Origin: Elephas maximus indicus
Taxonomy: Eukaryota; Chordata; Mammalia; Proboscidea; Elephantidae
Direction: 5' to 3'
Assembly: GCF_024166365.1 (NCBI RefSeq)
Contig: NC_064831.1
Location: 50,097,768-50,161,767 of the forward strand
DNA: 64,000 bases
The translations under genes and the position numbers were made by a program. Under the pieces are notes generated by a model. It did no database searches and was not told the origin of the DNA. It saw only the letters and a list, made by a program, of their open reading frames with translations. Below are positions 59,009 through 64,000 of the stretch, piece after piece; the stretch's first letter is position 1; every line of letters starts with the position of its first letter.

Positions 59009-60329
59009 TCTAAAATTACAACTAATTGGATTGGAATTCATGGCTACAGTGTCATTTAAGGGAGAAAAATAGAATCATTAAGAAATCAATTTCACAAGGT
59101 TCTTAAGAAGTAAGGAAATGGGATGAAGAGGAAAACGGATAATTATCGAAGCACCTACAACAATTCGATGAAATAGTCATTATTCTCATTTTCATTTGAA
59201 GAATTTGAAGTTCAGAGAAATTAAGTAATACTGTTTCTAGACCCTGAGATTCTTAAGGGCAAGAATAGCATCTTATTTATTTACCCATCACTTAGCCCCA
59301 TGTATCCTACCTAGTCATTGCCCAAAAATGTTTTATGACTGACAGAGTATATTTGCAGTGTTGGGATTTGGACATGGATCTGACTCTAAACCTCAGGTTC
59401 TTGCTGGTCACCATGCCCCTTCCACAGCTGAGCTGTGAGAAGATGCTGTTGGAAAATCAGCAAAACTACAAATAATAAATCAGAAAACTACTTTCAGATT
59501 TTCCCAGTTAATTTTATAAGCATTTATGGAGCATCACTGTATGCTTTAGCACCTTGTCACACATTGTGGAAGTCACAAAAAATGTGGGAAGCATGGTTTT
59601 TACATTGGAAGACCTTCTGTCCTGAGGACTTACAGACCCATTAGAGAATCATTTAGGGAAAATGTTTGCACACATGTGAGGCAGCCAGACAACATAAAGG
59701 AATCTTGAATAGAAGAGAGGAAGAAACTCGTGTGGAGTCAGGAAGGAGTTTGGGTCTTGAACCTGGACCTCTTGGGAAATAGGAGACTGAAAGACATTGC
59801 AGCTGGAAAAAGATTTGAGTGAAAGCCTAGGGTGGCGTGTGAGAAGTGTGGGGAGGCCCTGGTCTGTTGAGGTCAGATTTGGGGGGACGGGCAACAATTC
59901 TAAATCAGAAAGGAAGAATAGAAGGCCTGTTGCCAGGGGAGAGTCACAGCTTGAGGCAGGTGGGTTGAGCCTGGTGAGGTCCTGTACCCCTGGAGGGAGC
60001 GTGCAAGGGTACTTTCAGAAGATGACCGTGGCAGTACCACAACAAGAGGAAACACAGAATATATTTTAAAATAAATAATAGATGAGGGAATAAAAAGTTT
60101 GCATGGTGGCGTGTGCAGAACCAATCAATGGCAAATGTGGATTTTTTTTTTTTTTTAAATTGACTCACAAATGTTTTGGTAACATGAATACAGCATCGTA
60201 CTTTGCTACGTTAGAAACATGGGGGAAAGCACCTTTTCAAGCAATTAAGTCAATTTCTACTATGGGGGTATTTTGGAAGATTATTTGTTCAGTTTAGACT
60301 GTTCACAGTCCCATAATTACAGAATGTTA
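59009..60329. other. Intergenic sequence with an L2 scrap
   Basis: An L2 3' end lies at about 59255-59350 (TCTTAAGGGCAAGAATAGCA). Otherwise nothing recognised. Confidence 0.4.
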
Positions 60330-60480
60330 GAATTGGAAGCGTCCTTAGAAAGCACCCAGTTCAATCTCTGTATTTAAAAGAGAAGATAACCTTGACCCAG
60401 GAAGGTTATGTGCTTTTCCAAGGCCACGTGGTTAATTAATAGCTATCAAGTTTTATTCCCAGGGGCTCGGGTAACAATTG
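60330..60480 (+). repeat. MIR/L2-type ancient repeat
   Basis: AGAATGTTAGAATTGGAAGC, CCCAGTTCAATCTCTGTAT, CTTTTCCAAGGCCACGTGG. Confidence 0.5.
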
Positions 60481-60891
60481 CTCAGTTCTCCTCTACAAAC
60501 GAAGCTCAGTTGAGTAAATAACGTTTGCCGTTTAAATAAATACACAAGGTGCTACACAATGCTTCTGTTGTTGCAGACCCCCTGATATTTAATCTCAATT
60601 TTCCTTTTCTATTTAGGGGTTGGCATTATATCTTGTTTATCTCAGTACTTAGCACAATGCCTGGCACACAGCAGGCAATCAATATATTTTTTGTTGAGTT
60701 GAGCTGAATTTTAATCACTGATTTTATTCCCTTACTCTTGGCAATTTTTATGACTTATTTTACTTCTGAAAAGAAAAGAGTCATCAGACCATTAAGCTGG
60801 AAGGACCTTCGGGATTAATTCTTGTTCTGCAAGTGAGGACATGAAAGCTCAAGGAGAGTAAATGATGGGCCCCAAACTCTCTGCTCCAGAT
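60481..60891. other. Intergenic sequence with an L2/MIR-like scrap
   Basis: TTAGCACAATGCCTGGCACA near 60650 is typical of an ancient LINE 3' end. Confidence 0.4.
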
Positions 60892-60908
60892 TATATCATT
60901 TGTTCTTT

Positions 60909-63202
60909 TTTTTAAAATAATTTTTATTGTGCTTTAAGTGAAAGTTTACAAATCAAGTCAGTCTCTCACACAAAAAACCATATACACTTTGCTACACACT
61001 CCCAATTACTCTCCCCCTGATGAGACAGCCCGCTCTCTCCCTCCACTCTCTCTTTTTGTGTCGATTTCACCAGCTTCTAATCCCCTCCACCCTCTCATCT
61101 CCCCTCCAGGCAGGAGATGCCAACATAGTCTCAAGTGTCCACCTGATTCAAGAAGCTCACTCCTCACCAGCATCCCTCTCCAACCCATTGTCCAGTCCAA
61201 TCCAAGTCTGAAGAGTTGGCTTCAGGAATGGTTCCTGTCCTGGGCCAACAGAAGGTCTGGGGGCCATGACCACCGGTGTCCTTCTAGTCTCAGTCAGACC
61301 ATTAAGTCTAGTCTTATGAGAATTTGGGGTCTGCATCCCACTGCTCTCCTGCTCCCTCAGGGGTTCTCTCGTTGTGCTCCCTGTCAGGGCAGTCATTGGT
61401 TGTAGCCAGGCACCATCTAGTTCTTCTGGTCTCAAGATGATGTAGGCTCTGGTTCATGTGGCCCTTTCTGTCTCTTGGGCTTGTAATCTCCTCGTGTCCT
61501 TGGTGTTCTTCATTCTCCTTTGATTCAGGTGGATTGAGACCAATGATGCATCTTAAATGGCTGCTTGCTAGCGTTTAAGACCCCAGACGCCACTCTTCAA
61601 AGTGGAATGCAGGATGTTTTCTTAATAGATTTTATTATGCCAATTGACTTAGATGTCCCCTGAAACCATGGTCCCCAGACCCCTGCCCCTGCTACGCTGG
61701 CCTTCGAAGCATTCAGTTTATTCAGGAAACTTCTTTGCTTTTGGATTAGTCCAATTGTGCTGACCTCCCCTGTATTGTGTGCTGTCTTTCCCTTCACCTA
61801 GTAGTCCTTATCTACTATCTAATAAGTGAATGGCCCTCTCCCACCCTCCCTCCCTCCCTCTTCTCTTAACCACAAAAGAATGTTTTCTTCTCAGTTTAAA
61901 CTATTTCTCAAGTTCTTATAATAGTGGTCTTATACAATATTTGTCCTTTTGCAACTGACTAATTTCACTCAGCATAATGCCTTCCAGGTTCCTCCATGTT
62001 ATGAAATGTTTCACAGATTCCTCACTGTTCTTTATGGATGCGTAGCATTCCGTTGTGTGAATATACCATAATTTATTTATCCATTTATCCTTTGATGGGT
62101 ACCTTGGTTGCTTCCATGTTTTTGCTATTGTAAACAGTGCTGCAATAAACATGGGTGTGCATATATCTGTTGATGTAAAGGCTCTTATTTCTCTAGGATA
62201 TATTCCGAGGAGTGGGATTTCTGGGTTGTATGGTAGTTCTATTTCTAGCTTTTTAAGGAAGTGCCAAATCGATTTCCGAAGTGGTTGCACCATTTTACAT
62301 TCCCACCAGCAGTGTATAAGTGTTCCGATCTCTCCACAGCCTCTCCAACATTTATTATTTTGTGTTTTTTGGATTAATGCCAGCCTTGTTGGAGTGAGAT
62401 GAAATCTCATTGTAGTTTTGATCTGCATTTCTCTAATGGCTAATGATCGTGAACATTTCCTCATGTATCTGTTAGCTGCCTGAATGTCTTCTTTAGTGAA
62501 GAGTCTATTCATATCTTTTGCCCGTTTTTTAATTGGGTCATTTGACTTTTTGCAGTTGAGTTTTTGCAGTATCATGTAGATTTTAGAGATCAGGGGCTGA
62601 TCAGAAATGTCATAGCTAAAAACTTTTTTCCATTGTAGTATAGTTTTCTTTGTATAAGTCTTTTACATCTCTGGTAAGATTTATTCCTAAGTATTTTATT
62701 TTCTTGGGGGCTACTGTAAATGGCATTGATTTGGTGATTTCCTCTTCAATGTTCTTTTTATTGGTGTATAGGAATCCAACTGATTTTTTGTATGTTTATC
62801 TTGTATCCCGATACTCTGCTGAACTCTTCTATTAGTTTCAGTAGTTTTCTGGAGGATTCCTTAGGGTTTTCTGTGTATAAGATCACGTCATCTGCAAACA
62901 GAGATGCTTTTACTTCTTCCTTGCTGATCTGGATGCCCTTTATTTCTTTACCTAGTCGAGTTGCTCTGGCTAGGACCTCCAACACAATGTTGAATAAAAG
63001 CGGTGATAAAGGGCATCCTTGTCTGGTTCCTGATCTCGGTGGGAATGCTTTCAGGCTCTCTCCATATAGGGTGATGTTGGCTGTTGGCTTTGTATAAATG
63101 CCCTTTATTTTATTGAGGGATTTTCCTTCTCTTCTATTTTGCTGAGAGTTTTTATCATGAATGAGTGTTGAACTTTGTCAAATGCCTTTTCTGCATCAAT
63201 TG
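60909..63202 (-). mobile_element. L1 LINE, 5' truncated and internally deleted
   Basis: Reverse orientation: poly(A) side at left, 3' UTR to about 61900, ORF2 C-terminus, then a junction near 62620-62640 directly to the reverse transcriptase region. Perfect 17-bp duplication TATATCATTTGTTCTTT (60892-60908, 63203-63219) marks a single, fairly recent insertion. Confidence 0.95.
61916..62985 (-). pseudogene. L1 ORF2 fragment (RT core plus C-terminus)
   Basis: 62758-62985 carries the RT active-site region [14 protein letters not shown]. 61916-62575 (219 residues) is a continuous ORF2 C-terminal region with the Cys/His-type segment [16 protein letters not shown] and the following GIYPREI and [16 protein letters not shown] blocks. 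The part linking the RT thumb to the C-terminus (roughly a third of a kilo-residue in full-length ORF2) is missing. The endonuclease is also absent, so the piece is not autonomous. Confidence 0.9.
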
Positions 63203-63292
63203 TATATCATTTGTTCTTTGGTGGAAAACTTTTTTTTTTTTTTTAACATTTCTGTATGGGAGAGATTTCAGAATATCAACTCTTTAGGGGAG

Positions 63293-63541
63293 ACAAAAGT
63301 AAGACTCGATTATTTTGGACACGTCATCAGGAAATAGACCCATCGCTAGAAAAGGACATCGTGTTTGGTAAAGGAAAGGGTCATTGAAAACGAGGGAAAC
63401 CCTCAATGAGATGGATTGACACAACAGCCACAACAATGGACACAAACATGTCAATGGTCATGAAGATGCCACTGGACAGGGCAGTATTTCGTTCTGTTAT
63501 ACATAAGGTTGCTGTGAGTTGGAGCCTACTCGGTGACAACA
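63293..63541 (+). mobile_element. RTE 3' end fragment, diverged
   Basis: GGACACGTCATCAGGAAATA, AAAAGGACATCGTGTTTGGT, GATGGATTGACACAACAGCC. Confidence 0.85.
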
Positions 63542-64000
63542 AGGGAGCTGTTTATACTCTGGAGTATTATTGTGCTCCCAAATGCAAACCATGGCCAGCA
63601 AGCAGGTTTATAAAAGTCCTTGATTACAGAGAATTTTGTCCTTATGATGGCCAAATGATTAAAAAAAAAAAAAAAAAAAGATTAAGTGACAAATAATTTC
63701 TGGGAAGAATTTGCATTGGTAGGAAAACCTGACCTTGAAAGAGGCAATGCAATCAAAGATGGACAAAAACAAGATGCGCAGGGGTCCAGAGTCAGATCAG
63801 GGTCCATCCTGTACAAACCAATCAGCTCTACTCTGTCTCTCGACCAAAATAACACCCCACCCCTGACCCTCTGCCTGATCCCTGCTAACTCATGACCTAG
63901 GAGAGCCAAGTGTGAGCAAGGGGCAGGCTTAGGCCACCCTATCACTGAAACAGGGAAACGGCCCTCCCGTGTTCAGCTGACCGTGGCCAGAGTGTCCTCT
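63542..64000. other. Unrecognised sequence with a 19-A run
   Basis: A run of 19 A residues at 63661-63679. No gene, tail-associated element or target duplication identified. The window ends in unique sequence. Confidence 0.4.

Noticed and set aside
63542..63679. Processed pseudogene ending in a 19-A run
   Set aside because: No parent transcript recognised and no flanking duplication found; it could simply be an A microsatellite.

Overview
This is mammalian nuclear DNA, almost certainly from an afrotherian and most likely an elephant or close relative. The evidence is the repeats: many copies of the tRNA-derived AfroSINE family, abundant RTE (BovB-like) LINEs, L1 copies with a shared 3' UTR, and ancient MIR, L2, hAT and LTR-type remnants. 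The species call is inferred from repeat families and not from a database match.

The only protein-coding gene I can support is FOXB1 at the left edge. It has a GC-rich promoter and 5' UTR (1-643), a probable 274-bp 5' UTR intron (644-917), and one coding exon (976-1950, 324 residues) with an intact forkhead domain and an eh1-like TLE/Groucho motif. The 3' UTR and 3' flank follow. Three perfect forkhead sites lie within 110 bp downstream of the gene, and a forkhead site abuts a T-box-like site in the promoter, which suggests autoregulation. The first 11.2 kb carry no AfroSINE, RTE or lineage-specific L1, as expected for a transposon-poor domain around a developmental regulator. This stretch includes a CpG-rich, repeat-free block at 5690-6560 that looks like a distal regulatory element.

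From 11.2 kb to the right end the window is intergenic and repeat-dense. Landmarks are: a full-length but dead RTE (11910-15127) inserted in an old L1 and facing an inverted partial RTE (15522-17697); an L1 3' end inserted in another RTE (20601-21873); a hAT transposon split by an RTE (23893-25096); an AfroSINE with six 82-bp internal tandem copies (28081-28658); a decayed hAT transposase carrying two SINEs (about 47.4-49.1 kb); one AfroSINE inside another (53979-54363); a tRNA-Gly-type SINE with an RTE-like tail (55829-56132); and an internally deleted L1 with a perfect 17-bp target duplication (60909-63202). Repeat-free AT-rich islands rich in homeodomain-type motifs (about 33.95, 40.0, 42.4-43.3 and 52.4-53.4 kb) are candidate long-range enhancers.

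I found no bacterial-type system, CRISPR array, rRNA gene or functional tRNA gene. The most useful novelties are the candidate FOXB1 regulatory sites, the SINE-born minisatellite, the antisense reading frame shared by L1 3' UTR copies, and the RTE-like tail shared by two SINE families.
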